From a virus, in IMG/VR virus record IMGVR_UViG_3300043015_001826, positions 1-22,769 of that record: a DNA stretch of 22,769 bases. The stretch is one strand, 5' to 3'. Made by a program: the position numbers and the translations under genes. The notes beneath the pieces were generated by a model, which saw nothing but the letters and a program-made list of their open reading frames with translations, was not told the origin of the DNA and made no database searches. Positions 7,717 through 13,184 of this stretch are shown one piece after another. How positions within the stretch are numbered: position 1 is the first letter of the stretch; the number at the start of each line of letters is the position of its first letter.

Positions 7717-8448
7717 TCACCCCACGGGCAGCCACTGGCCGGGGTCGCTGCCACGTGCTGCCGCTTCCACGGGTAGACAGATCGGGTATGTGATCGCGCT
7801 CTCTCTGTACTGCCCGACCGCGTCGCCATAGGTCACGCCGGCCACCCGCTGGAAAGCTTTGCCCTCCCTCTCTTGATCAGCCGGGGTCATGTGTACAGTC
7901 AGATCAAGCGTGCCATCTGCGTGGCTGTCGGCCACGATCGCGGTTCTCCACTGCGATGCACCGTCCACATCGGGGCGCCGGTAGCGCACCACCTGGGCGC
8001 ACGCGGCCAACTGCTGGCGGTATTCGGGATCGAGCGGTGACAGGGTGACCACCAGATCAAGGGTGCCGCCATCGCGCTGGCGGGTGACGGTGGCCGACCG
8101 CCAGCGCGGTTCGCGGGTGTTGGTGTCGTCGGCCAGTCGGAATTGAACGGCTGCATGGCGTAACATTTTCGGGTTCAGCTCCATCAAATAGGGGGGCGAT
8201 TTGGGCTGGGCGGGGAAGGGTCGCAAGACCAGGGCCAGCAGCCCTCCACAGTATCCACACACACAGTAACCCCAGCCCGGTGGGGGCTGGGTGTAGTCGT
8301 CATGTCTGATCCGTCGGAAGCGGTCGACAGGTAGCCACCACACCTGAGGTTTGCCGCACATGGTGCAGGCCAGTGGATGGCCGGGCATGTCCCACCACAT
8401 GAGGGTCGTGCTGAAATGCAGCCCGGCAATGGTGGCCGGGTCGATCAT
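7717..8448 (-). CDS. Hypothetical zinc-motif protein with an internal tandem repeat
   Basis: 243 residues from the ATG at 8448, which overlaps the upstream TGA (ATGA) after a GGGGGA Shine-Dalgarno. The N-terminal half has two Cys pairs in zinc-ribbon spacing: CTMCGK, then about 40 residues later YCVCGYCGG. The C-terminal half holds two related units of about 45 residues: RWRSATV...DGGTLDLVVTLSPLDPE and QWRTAIV...DGTLDLTVHMTPADQE. This suggests a duplicated small beta domain. No function is recognised. The same frame is open upstream to an ATG at 9051 with a good RBS, giving a possible 444-residue form; the shorter start is preferred because another frame carries a better gene over 8445-8705. 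Confidence 0.65.
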   Translation of the reverse strand: MIDPATIAGLHFSTTLMWWDMPGHPLACTMCGKPQVWWLPVDRFRRIRHDDYTQPPPGWGYCVCGYCGGLLALVLRPFPAQPKSPPYLMELNPKMLRHAAVQFRLADDTNTREPRWRSATVTRQRDGGTLDLVVTLSPLDPEYRQQLAACAQVVRYRRPDVDGASQWRTAIVADSHADGTLDLTVHMTPADQEREGKAFQRVAGVTYGDAVGQYRESAITYPICLPVEAAARGSDPGQWLPVG

Positions 8449-8705
8449 TCCCCCTCGGTCTCCGTCAACTCTTCGGTGGCCTCCGTCGGCTCCTGGGTGG
8501 CCTCCGTCGGCTCCTGGGTGGCTTCCGTGGCCTCCGTGGCCTCCGTGGCCTCCGTGGCCTCCTGTGCGGCCTCTTGACAGTCGCATTCTGGGCACACCTG
8601 CATCATATCCGTCAAGGTCTCGTCGTTCTGCGCCATCAGCACCCCGGCGCACATGCCGCCGATCATCCAGGCCAGCCGGATCGCCCATTTTTTGTCCATC
8701 TGCAT
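8445..8705 (-). CDS. Small membrane protein with acidic Thr-rich repeat tail
   Basis: 86 residues. A short basic start (MQMDKKWAIR) is followed by one hydrophobic segment (LAWMIGGMCAGVLMA). A small Cys cluster (CPECDC) and a repetitive acidic tail, EATEATEATEATQEPTE and similar, come next. Repeat units differ mostly at synonymous third positions (ACG/ACC, GAG/GAA), which supports this frame over the Gly-His frame that overlaps it. A GGAGGGA Shine-Dalgarno precedes the ATG, and the stop overlaps the next gene's start (ATGA). It may be a membrane-anchored, extended periplasmic or extracellular protein; a lysis accessory role is possible but unsupported. Confidence 0.72.
   Translation of the reverse strand: MQMDKKWAIRLAWMIGGMCAGVLMAQNDETLTDMMQVCPECDCQEAAQEATEATEATEATEATQEPTEATQEPTEATEELTETEGE
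8475..8562. repeat. Coding minisatellite (21-bp and 9-bp units)
   Basis: Two tandem 21-bp units (8475-8495, 8496-8516) are followed by a variant unit and then four 9-bp GTGGCCTCC units (8527-8562). They encode the Glu-Ala-Thr and Gln-Glu-Pro-Thr repeats of the membrane protein. Such tracts change length easily by slippage. Confidence 0.85.
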
Positions 8706-8708
8706 CGT

Positions 8709-8969
8709 TCAATCCCTCCACTGGTCTGGGTGTGGCGCCCAAATTGCCCACACCAGCAGCCAGATCAGACATATGACTATCACACTGGGCGGCCATGGTG
8801 TGCTTTGGATGATTGAGCCGGTCGTCATGGCGATCAGAAGACGCAGTCCGACCACCCACGACCTCGACACCCTGATCCGACCCAGGGCGACAAAGCGGCC
8901 CCACAGTCTCCGTGTCCCAGTCGATAGGCGCCGCGCCCAGCTCCGGAGTAGGTAGGCCAGGCGCGGCAT
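8709..8969 (-). CDS. Small single-span membrane protein
   Basis: 86 residues from the ATG at 8969, or about 39 from the internal start MTTGSIIQS. The N-terminus is arginine-rich. Near the C-terminus is a clear transmembrane segment (VIVICLIWLLVWAIWA) with a short polar tail, PHPDQWRD. Its stop codon lies within the Shine-Dalgarno region of the next small membrane protein, which suggests an operon pair. Start choice is uncertain: a GAGG lies about 10 nt before the longer start and none is clear before the shorter. Possible roles include holin-like or other membrane functions, but size and hydrophobicity alone do not decide this. Confidence 0.5.
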   Translation of the reverse strand: MPRLAYLLRSWARRLSTGTRRLWGRFVALGRIRVSRSWVVGLRLLIAMTTGSIIQSTPWPPSVIVICLIWLLVWAIWAPHPDQWRD

Positions 8970-9068
8970 AGGTCGGATCCTCGATCTGGGGTGGTGCGGT
9001 GGGCAGCGCTTCGAGGTCGACCCCTGGAAAGGGGATCAGTTCCCCGGCCATGCTGCCCCCCCTATCGA

Positions 9069-9515
9069 TCAGTCTGGATGCACGATCGATACCTGTACAT
9101 ACACGCCCGGCTGATCCCCTGCATGCTTTGTAGCGGTAACTTCCACGACCTGCGAATCGTTGGCGATCACACCGGCCATCTGGGCGGCATCGAAGATGCC
9201 CTTAATATAGTTGTCAATGTCTCCCCAGCACCCGCCGACGGGCGCCGGGTAGTCCTGATCGGCCAGCCAGTACAGCGCGGCCAGCCCAGACCGTGGGCGG
9301 CTCTTTGGCCGTGGGATCACGACCTCGATCGAGACCGCCACCGCCATGCCGATCGGCGTGCGTCGACGATAGGCGGCCTGGAGCATGAGGGCGCACCGCT
9401 GTTTATATTGGGAGTAGCGCTTGGTATTGTACGTGCCCCACTTCGTCACCCGTGGGCGGCTGGCGGGGATGGGTTCGCCGGGGATCCAGAGCTGGATCAA
9501 TGGTTCGCCGCTCAC
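9069..9515 (-). CDS. rusA: RusA-type Holliday junction resolvase
   Basis: 148 residues from a GTG at 9515 that overlaps the upstream stop (GTGA) after a GGGGGG Shine-Dalgarno. A longer frame exists, but its extra N-terminus reads a palindromic repeat. RusA endonucleases resolve recombination and replication junctions. The family signature is clear: an N-terminal PGEPIPASRPRVT, then GDIDNYIKGIFDAAQMAGVI, then NDSQVVEVTATK. Acidic residues D99, D101 and D120 match the spacing of the catalytic aspartates of E. coli RusA. Size is normal for the family. It belongs to the early replication and recombination block and may also debranch DNA before packaging. Confidence 0.88.
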   Translation of the reverse strand: MSGEPLIQLWIPGEPIPASRPRVTKWGTYNTKRYSQYKQRCALMLQAAYRRRTPIGMAVAVSIEVVIPRPKSRPRSGLAALYWLADQDYPAPVGGCWGDIDNYIKGIFDAAQMAGVIANDSQVVEVTATKHAGDQPGVYVQVSIVHPD

Positions 9516-9844
9516 AGCACCCCCCACGCGTCGACGGTGGACAGGCTGGCCGGCCGGCCGGTCACATCTGATCGCATGATGGGGATCCGCACGCTGCACG
9601 ACGTGCACACCCCCACGCCCAGACGGTGCCCCATGCTGGGATCGGTGGTGCATAGGTCCACATCGTCAAGCGAGGGCAGGCGCACAATCGCCAGCTCTGG
9701 ATCGGCTTGGTGTGCAGGCCAGGCGCTGACCCGCTGGCGCATCACCGACAGGGTGCCGGGGCACGCCTTGCCAAAGCCCAGATCACGGCCGCAGACGGCG
9801 CCGGATCGCACCCAGCGCGGCTCGAAGAGGTCGTGAATGATCAT
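9512..9844 (-). CDS. Hypothetical small Cys-rich protein
   Basis: 110 residues, not recognised. Cysteines at C18, C28, C64, C80 and C83 (the last two as GVCTSCSV) suggest metal binding. The ATG at 9844 overlaps the TGA of the upstream gene after GGGGGGAGACCG, and its stop overlaps the rusA GTG. The C-terminal ~15 residues (TGRPASLSTVDAWGVL) are encoded by a palindromic repeat copy, so the ancestral protein may have ended before it. Context (between loader-like protein and RusA) suggests a DNA metabolism role. Confidence 0.6.
   Translation of the reverse strand: MIIHDLFEPRWVRSGAVCGRDLGFGKACPGTLSVMRQRVSAWPAHQADPELAIVRLPSLDDVDLCTTDPSMGHRLGVGVCTSCSVRIPIMRSDVTGRPASLSTVDAWGVL
9544..9564. repeat. 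GGCCGG palindromic element in the gene before rusA
   Basis: The core CTGGCCGGCCGGCCGGTCAC lies within the last codons of the 110-residue gene, about 30 nt before the rusA start. Confidence 0.8.
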
Positions 9845-10638
9845 CGGTCTCCCCCCATGGCCAGCCCTGCCCGCTGGAGAAAGGCCGCCGCTTCGTCGCT
9901 GACGTTTCCGCGCATGGCCTGATATACCGCCCGCCGGATCCGGGTCTGCTCTGGTGTCGGGCCGTGTTCCTCTTCAGGGCTTGGCCGGGTGTACCATGGC
10001 GACCCCGGCCGGCTGTCTTCACTGACAAGCCGGGCGCTGGATCCCGACACATAGTTGCGGGCGTCGTGCCTGTTAAACGCCTTCCATGCTTCCGACAGGG
10101 TAAGCGTTGGGCGCCAGTTGGCCGGCCGGCTGGGGACTTGACCTTTGGGGATCTCGCGCTGTAGCTCGATCTGCTGCTGGGCTGCGATCTGGCGGCCTTT
10201 CTCGCAGTCGCAGATCACCAGACGGTGACCGATCCGGTAGGGCACGGCGTGCCAGTCTACGCGGCCATCGTCGCCCATGGGGTGGCAATGCTGCACAAAG
10301 TGACGGAATCCGGTCCCATGTTCCGACACCGACCCGTCGGCCGCCAGCAGCTCGCCGCACCCTGCACACCCACGGGTGATGTGGCGCACGGTGTGGCGTT
10401 CGTCGGCCTCGATCGTCATGCACAGCGACAGCAGGTCGGCCGCCGTGGGGAAAAAGCGCCCGCTTTCCGGGTCTGCGATCCACGCCCGTGCGGCCTGGAG
10501 CACCACATCGGAGCGCATGGCACGCAGACAGTCGGCATAGGCCATCTGCACCCCCCGATCGTCGGGGTGGGGGCATTTGTGCACCCGTGCTGCGCGTAGG
10601 TATTCGATCACCTCTTTAATGTCGTCTTCACTGGCCAT
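9841..10638 (-). CDS. Putative helicase-loader-like replication protein with zinc motif
   Basis: 265 residues. The N-terminal ~75 residues (VIEYLRAAR...VQMAYADCLRAMRSDVVLQAARAWIAD, then RFFPTAADLLSLC) resemble the small helical domain of phage replication loaders that follow DnaD/O-like initiators. A CAGCGE pair at ~90, then HCHP and ICDCEKG, could form a zinc site. The C-terminal third is polar and probably flexible. It follows the replication initiator with an 11-nt overlap and a CAGGAGACACC leader, supporting a partner role of lambda P type. A partial palindromic repeat copy lies inside (SRPANW). The loader function is inferred mainly from position and a loose pattern. Confidence 0.6.
   Translation of the reverse strand: MASEDDIKEVIEYLRAARVHKCPHPDDRGVQMAYADCLRAMRSDVVLQAARAWIADPESGRFFPTAADLLSLCMTIEADERHTVRHITRGCAGCGELLAADGSVSEHGTGFRHFVQHCHPMGDDGRVDWHAVPYRIGHRLVICDCEKGRQIAAQQQIELQREIPKGQVPSRPANWRPTLTLSEAWKAFNRHDARNYVSGSSARLVSEDSRPGSPWYTRPSPEEEHGPTPEQTRIRRAVYQAMRGNVSDEAAAFLQRAGLAMGGDR
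10120..10131. repeat. GGCCGG palindromic element, short copy in loader-like gene
   Basis: GGCCGGCCGGC only, without the usual flanks. It lies in coding sequence. Confidence 0.5.
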
Positions 10639-11464
10639 GGTTGGTGTCTCCTGTGTAGTCGGTCAGATCCCATGGGGCCTGGCCGGGCTGGTGGGTGGGG
10701 GCTGGGGTGGCGTAGCGCTCTGCAAGGGTCAGCGCGGGCGCCAGTGATGGGGTGGAGCTGGTGGCGGGTGGACTGGCCGGCCGGCCGGGGTCGACTTGGA
10801 TCCCGTTGGCCTCCAGCACCCGCCAGATTTTGTCGAGCCGTGGGCGGCTGGCCGACCTGCCCAGATCAGCCGCCAGACCGTCGCGGCCTGTCTGGGCGAT
10901 CTGCTCCAGGGTGGTGTAGCCCACCCGCTGGAGGTCACGAACCAGATCCGGCCACAGCCGATCGCGGCCATCACCAGAGACAGAATCGAGATCAGTCCCG
11001 GCCAGCCCGCCGGCCGGTATGTGTTCTCTGTCTCTGTTCTCTGTCTCTGTAGATCGCGCGTGTGGCGGGCTTTGGGCGATTGTTGGGCGAAAAGTGGGCG
11101 AAAAGTGGGCGACCGCGTGAGGTTCGCCGGGTGTTTTCGCTCCAAAACTGGGCGGTTTTTGGGCGATTGTTGGGCGATTGTTGGGCGGGTTTTGGGCGAC
11201 GTGCAGGGCGTCGATCCGCCATGTCTCACCACGTAGCAGCGTCCGCACGGCGTGATCCGTCCATGACCAGCGGGCAGCCAGGCGCCGACGGCTGGGGATC
11301 CGTGCGACACGACCCAGCCGGATCTGGCCATCCCAGAAGCGCAGATCCATCATGGCGGCCGACTCACACCACGGGGCGCCGGTGCGCTCCAGCTGGTCGG
11401 CAATCTCGATCCACCATGCGACAGGGCAGGCTTCCCAGCCGATGGCCGCCGGGGTGGCCGTCAC
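10628..11464 (-). CDS. Replication initiator, O/DnaD-like winged-helix protein with internal iterons
   Basis: 278 residues from the GTG at 11464, overlapping the stop of the small membrane gene (GTGA). The N-terminal ~90 residues look like a winged helix: VAWWIEIADQLERTGAPWCE, then RIPSRRRLAARWSWTDHAVRTLLRG, as in phage initiators and DnaD N-domains. A Pro/Asn/Gln-rich linker (NPPNNRPTIAQKPP...FRPTIAQSPP) is encoded by nine 11-bp direct repeats. The C-terminal part (~170-225: LWPDLVRDLQRVGYTTLEQI...LDKIWRVLEANG) is helical, then disordered. Iterons within the initiator gene recall lambda ori inside O, which binds its own origin and recruits helicase. The next gene is loader-like, as P follows O. 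A 28-bp repeat copy near the end encodes PGRPASPP. Confidence 0.7.
   Translation of the reverse strand: MTATPAAIGWEACPVAWWIEIADQLERTGAPWCESAAMMDLRFWDGQIRLGRVARIPSRRRLAARWSWTDHAVRTLLRGETWRIDALHVAQNPPNNRPTIAQKPPSFGAKTPGEPHAVAHFSPTFRPTIAQSPPHARSTETENRDREHIPAGGLAGTDLDSVSGDGRDRLWPDLVRDLQRVGYTTLEQIAQTGRDGLAADLGRSASRPRLDKIWRVLEANGIQVDPGRPASPPATSSTPSLAPALTLAERYATPAPTHQPGQAPWDLTDYTGDTNHGQ
10761..10790. repeat. GGCCGG palindromic element inside replication initiator
   Basis: 28 bp (10761-10788) identical to 4986-5013 at the terS/terL junction. Here it is read as PGRPASPP, in a different frame from TerL's PAGRPVHPP. Confidence 0.85.
11024..11049. repeat. 13-bp CT-rich tandem repeat
   Basis: TTCTCTGTCTCTG occurs twice in tandem (11024-11036, 11037-11049). 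It is strand-asymmetric and immediately beside the iteron array, in the initiator gene. Confidence 0.75.
11068..11198. repeat. Iteron array, candidate replication origin within initiator gene
   Basis: Nine 11-bp direct repeats ending in GGGCG occur in two blocks: four at 11068-11111 and five at 11144-11198. The commonest unit is ATTGTTGGGCG (three copies); others are AAAAGTGGGCG (two), GTTTTTGGGCG, GGTTTTGGGCG, AAAACTGGGCG and GGCTTTGGGCG. The 11-bp period places sites on one DNA face. Two adjacent units keep the G block exact while the encoded residues vary, which favours protein binding to DNA over protein selection. Confidence 0.75.
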
Positions 11465-11619
11465 AGCCACACCAGCCCGACGAAGGCCACGCCGGCGCCC
11501 ACGCCGATCACAAACCATAGCAGGCCGATCAGCAGCTCGCGCACGGTCTGGCGGTGCCTATAGGCCGCCCAATCTTGTTCGGTGACGAACCACAGGGTAT
11601 TAGTATTTTGTTCAGACAC
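11461..11619 (-). CDS. Small single-span membrane protein, 52 residues
   Basis: A short gene starting with GTG at 11619, preceded by GGAG five nt upstream, and ending in a TGA that overlaps the initiator's GTG. The N-terminal ~28 residues are polar (MSEQNTNTLWFVTEQDWAAY). They are followed by one strong hydrophobic segment (LLIGLLWFVIGVGAGVAFVG) running to a Leu at the C-terminus. The coupled start-stop and G/C third positions support it as real. The function is unknown. A membrane protein inside the replication block might act in membrane association, superinfection exclusion or host takeover, without evidence for any of these. Confidence 0.65.
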   Translation of the reverse strand: MSEQNTNTLWFVTEQDWAAYRHRQTVRELLIGLLWFVIGVGAGVAFVGLVWL

Positions 11620-11630
11620 GAAGACTCCAC

Positions 11631-11678
11631 GGGGCTGGCCGGCGCACTGTCAAATGTACGGCCAGCCCCTCTTTTTTT
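11631..11678 (+). terminator. Rho-independent terminator facing rightward
   Basis: A perfect 11-bp stem, GGGGCTGGCCG (11631-11641) with CGGCCAGCCCC (11659-11669), has a 17-nt loop and is followed by TCTTTTTTT. The T-tract is on the + strand only, whereas all flanking genes are leftward. It would therefore stop antisense transcription into the HTH region and not the operon itself. Confidence 0.75.
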
Positions 11679-11689
11679 GGGGTTGATGT

Positions 11690-11917
11690 TCAGCGGTTCG
11701 CTTTTTCGTATGCGAGGCCGCGCTGCATGGTGAAGATACTTGCGCCGTATAGCCGCAGCGCATTTACCAGAAGGCGGCCGTCGATACGCCTGTGGCCTGT
11801 CTCACACAGTCGAAGGTGGTCGGGGCTGGTTCCCAGTTGTGCGGCCGCCGTGTAAAGCGACAGGCCAGCGTGTCGCCGCTCTTCGGTGAGCACTACGGGC
11901 CAAGGTTTGGATTGCAT
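11690..11917 (-). CDS. Small HTH (XRE-like) regulator
   Basis: 75 residues from the ATG at 11917, behind the stereotyped CCAGGAGACACCCACC leader. The sequence RRHAGLSLYTAAAQLGTSPDHLRLCETGHRRIDGRLLVNALRLYGAS follows the XRE helix-turn-helix pattern (GLS..xAAxxLGxS...LxxxExGxR). A short tail follows. It lies downstream of another HTH gene, separated by an orphan leader and a repeat copy. It could regulate the divergent promoters at 12777-12882 or the early operon. Longer in-frame upstream sequence has no good start. Confidence 0.68.
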   Translation of the reverse strand: MQSKPWPVVLTEERRHAGLSLYTAAAQLGTSPDHLRLCETGHRRIDGRLLVNALRLYGASIFTMQRGLAYEKANR

Positions 11918-12001
11918 GGTGGGTGTCTCCTGGTGGAAGGGGTGGGGGTGTCGGTGGTGGCGGGGGCCCTTCGAGCATAGGGCAGACCGACAGCGGGGAA
12001 A

Positions 12002-12020
12002 GCCGGCCGGCCGGCCGGGG
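12002..12020. repeat. GGCCGG palindromic element between the two HTH genes
   Basis: GCCGGCCGGCCGGCCGGGG, in the 149-nt gap between the HTH genes. Confidence 0.8.
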
Positions 12021-12024
12021 CTGT

Positions 12025-12033
12025 CAGGAGACA
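12025..12033 (+). promoter_or_regulatory. Orphan RBS leader without a gene
   Basis: CAGGAGACA points rightward directly after a palindromic repeat copy, the same order as at 13194-13242. No ATG, GTG or TTG with a sensible frame follows before stops. It looks like the remnant of a lost gene start. The rest of the 11918-12066 gap shows nothing else that can be supported. Confidence 0.45.
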
Positions 12034-12066
12034 AACCCCAGCACCCGGCCAGCCGACCAGCCGCCG

Positions 12067-12282
12067 TTACTGTAGCCCGCCGGCGGTGTCGGGTGCGAAC
12101 ACGATCCGCAGCTCGCAGCCCAGCAGGTCGGCGATCTGCTGGAGGATCTGCGGCCGGGCTGTCCAGCCGCTTTCTTCGATCTTGATCATGGTGTGGGCGC
12201 TGATCCCCAGTTCCCGTGCGAGGGTGTAGCGGCCAACGCCGGCGGCCTGTCGCGCTTCGATGATCTGTTGTCCGATGTGCAT
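12067..12282 (-). CDS. Small XRE-family HTH DNA-binding protein
   Basis: 71 residues from the ATG at 12282, behind CACAGGAGACACCGATC. A clear helix-turn-helix, IIEARQAAGVGRYTLARELGISAHTMIKIEESG, is followed by ILQQIADLLGCELRIVFAPD, a common XRE tail. Candidate early regulator or repressor. A 10-bp perfect inverted repeat (12333-12360) about 50 bp upstream of its start is a possible operator. It lies second in the early leftward operon behind the HNH gene. An in-frame upstream extension to 12354 is rejected because the leader fixes this start. Confidence 0.8.
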   Translation of the reverse strand: MHIGQQIIEARQAAGVGRYTLARELGISAHTMIKIEESGWTARPQILQQIADLLGCELRIVFAPDTAGGLQ

Positions 12283-12332
12283 GATCGGTGTCTCCTGTGT
12301 GGGGGGTTGTGTGCAGTCTATAGCATGGATGC

Positions 12333-12360
12333 GGGCGCATGTGGCGGACAACATGCGCCC
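12333..12360. promoter_or_regulatory. Perfect inverted repeat, operator or attenuator
   Basis: GGGCGCATGT and ACATGCGCCC are separated by 8 nt, just past the HNH stop and upstream of the HTH gene. No T-tract follows on either strand, so an operator or RNA-stabilising hairpin is more likely than an intrinsic terminator. Confidence 0.55.
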
Positions 12361-12366
12361 GGCTTG

Positions 12367-12732
12367 TCAGCGGGTGCCCGCTTTGGCCTTGCGACGGGCG
12401 ATCACGGCTTTGGCCTCCGCACGGTACGGCGCCAGATCCAGCCCGGTATGGCTGGTGATGTACCGGGCGGTGCGGGCGGCATCGTCGCCGCAGGCCTTGA
12501 TCAGCCAGTCGGCCAGCGGCATGTCACCGCGCTGGCTATTGCATGCATGGCACGCGGTGATCAAGTTGCCTTCACCGTTGCCGCCGCCGTGGGTGCGGCA
12601 GACCAGATGGTCAAGCGACAGCATAACGCCGCGATCTTCGGCCTTGGCGCCGCAGTAGGCACAGGACATGCCGTCTCGCAGGTAGATAGCCAGGCGCTTG
12701 TCTTTGCGGATCCAGTTTTTAACGTGTGCCAT
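12367..12732 (-). CDS. HNH endonuclease
   Basis: 121 residues from the ATG at 12732, behind CACAGGAGACACCGAC. The HNH/zinc-knuckle signature is complete: SCAYCG (first Cys pair), SLDHLVCRTHGGGNGEGNL (HNH core Asp-His and second His) and TACHACNSQRGD (second Cys pair and Asn). The C-terminus is basic (AVIARRKAKAGTR), suiting DNA binding. It is the first gene of the leftward operon, right after the candidate promoter at 12777-12806. It may be a free-standing homing-type nuclease or an early host-DNA or packaging nuclease; the sequence does not distinguish these. Confidence 0.88.
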   Translation of the reverse strand: MAHVKNWIRKDKRLAIYLRDGMSCAYCGAKAEDRGVMLSLDHLVCRTHGGGNGEGNLITACHACNSQRGDMPLADWLIKACGDDAARTARYITSHTGLDLAPYRAEAKAVIARRKAKAGTR

Positions 12733-12776
12733 GTCGGTGTCTCCTGTGTGCGGGCTTCATCGCCCCGGTGGTGTCC

Positions 12777-12806
12777 AGTATGTATTGCGCTGCATATGTA
12801 TGTCAA
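12777..12806 (-). promoter_or_regulatory. Leftward early promoter
   Basis: Consensus TTGACA (12801-12806) and CATACT (12777-12782) with an 18-bp spacer, about 45 bp before the HNH start. Confidence 0.68.
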
Positions 12807-12865
12807 TGCATACCGTGCGTTTTGGTGCATGTTTTTTTGTGCATGTTTTATGTTGACGGGTGCAT
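12791..12865. promoter_or_regulatory. Five TGCAT motifs, candidate operator cluster
   Basis: TGCAT occurs at 12791, 12807, 12826, 12840 and 12861 across the two divergent promoters, in an AT-rich stretch with two GTGCATGTTTT direct repeats. The spacing (14-21 bp) suits cooperative binding by a small HTH protein. Confidence 0.5.
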
Positions 12866-12882
12866 GCAGTTGGTTACATACT
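12853..12882 (+). promoter_or_regulatory. Rightward early promoter
   Basis: TTGACG (12853-12858) and CATACT (12877-12882) with an 18-bp spacer. This is the same -10 and spacer length as the leftward promoter. It drives the three rightward genes. Confidence 0.65.
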
Positions 12883-12928
12883 GAAGGCCAGCGGGGAACA
12901 CGAACCAACCCCGACAGGAGACACCGAC

Positions 12929-13150
12929 ATGATCACCGACACCACCACCACCGCCCAGCAGCTCGACACCGACACCGATCTGGCATGGCTCGAAGAGGTC
13001 GCAGACTACAGCCGCACCCAGACCCACGAAGCGATCGACCAGATGATCGAAGACATGGCCGACGAAGCCGACGAAGCCGCCTGGCTGGAGCGCTGCGAAG
13101 AGCTGGCCTATAGCATCGAAGACCACGACCAGCCCTGCTGGTACAAGTAG
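12929..13150 (+). CDS. Small highly acidic early protein
   Basis: 73 residues from the ATG at 12929, behind the leader CGACAGGAGACACCGAC. It contains 21 Asp/Glu against 3 Lys/Arg, a net charge near -18, spread along likely helices (EAIDQMIEDMADEADEAAWLE). No known domain is recognised. It is the first gene after the rightward early promoter and is followed at once by a strong terminator, so it should be made in excess over the genes behind it. Size, charge and early position are those of DNA-mimic or anti-restriction proteins, which makes that a testable hypothesis only. Confidence 0.72.
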   Translation: MITDTTTTAQQLDTDTDLAWLEEVADYSRTQTHEAIDQMIEDMADEADEAAWLERCEELAYSIEDHDQPCWYK

Positions 13151-13157
13151 CCCCCAC

Positions 13158-13184
13158 GGCCACGGGTTCAGCCCGTGGCCATTT
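13158..13184 (+). terminator. Rho-independent terminator or attenuator after the acidic gene
   Basis: GGCCACGGG (13158-13166), loop TTCAG, CCCGTGGCC (13172-13180), then ATTTT. It lies only 7 nt after the stop. The T-run is short, so partial read-through to the next gene is expected. Confidence 0.75.

Larger units (their letters stand above)
8449..9051 (-). other. Open upstream extension of the zinc-motif frame, status unresolved
   Basis: The frame of the 7717-8448 gene has no stop back to an ATG at 9051, and that ATG has a strong AGGGGGG Shine-Dalgarno just after the rusA stop. The first ~45 codons (MAGELIPFPGVDLEALP...) have phage-like codon use. After that the codons look like a shadow, ending in Gly-His repeats that mirror the Glu-Ala-Thr frame. 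Either a short gene begins at 9051 and is extended or frameshifted, or the long frame is partly fortuitous. Confidence 0.35.

Noticed and set aside
8463-8570. Gly-His-rich repeat protein in the 9051 frame
   Set aside because: Unit-to-unit changes are non-synonymous in this frame but mostly synonymous in the Glu-Ala-Thr frame, so the latter is the coded one.
9516-9653. Longer start for RusA (194 residues)
   Set aside because: The extra N-terminus is the shadow of the 110-residue gene and its repeat. The GTG at 9515 has a GTGA overlap and a G-rich Shine-Dalgarno.
11465-11518. Longer start for the replication initiator (296 residues)
   Set aside because: The extension reads through the transmembrane-coding part of the 52-residue gene. 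The GTGA overlap gives a better start.
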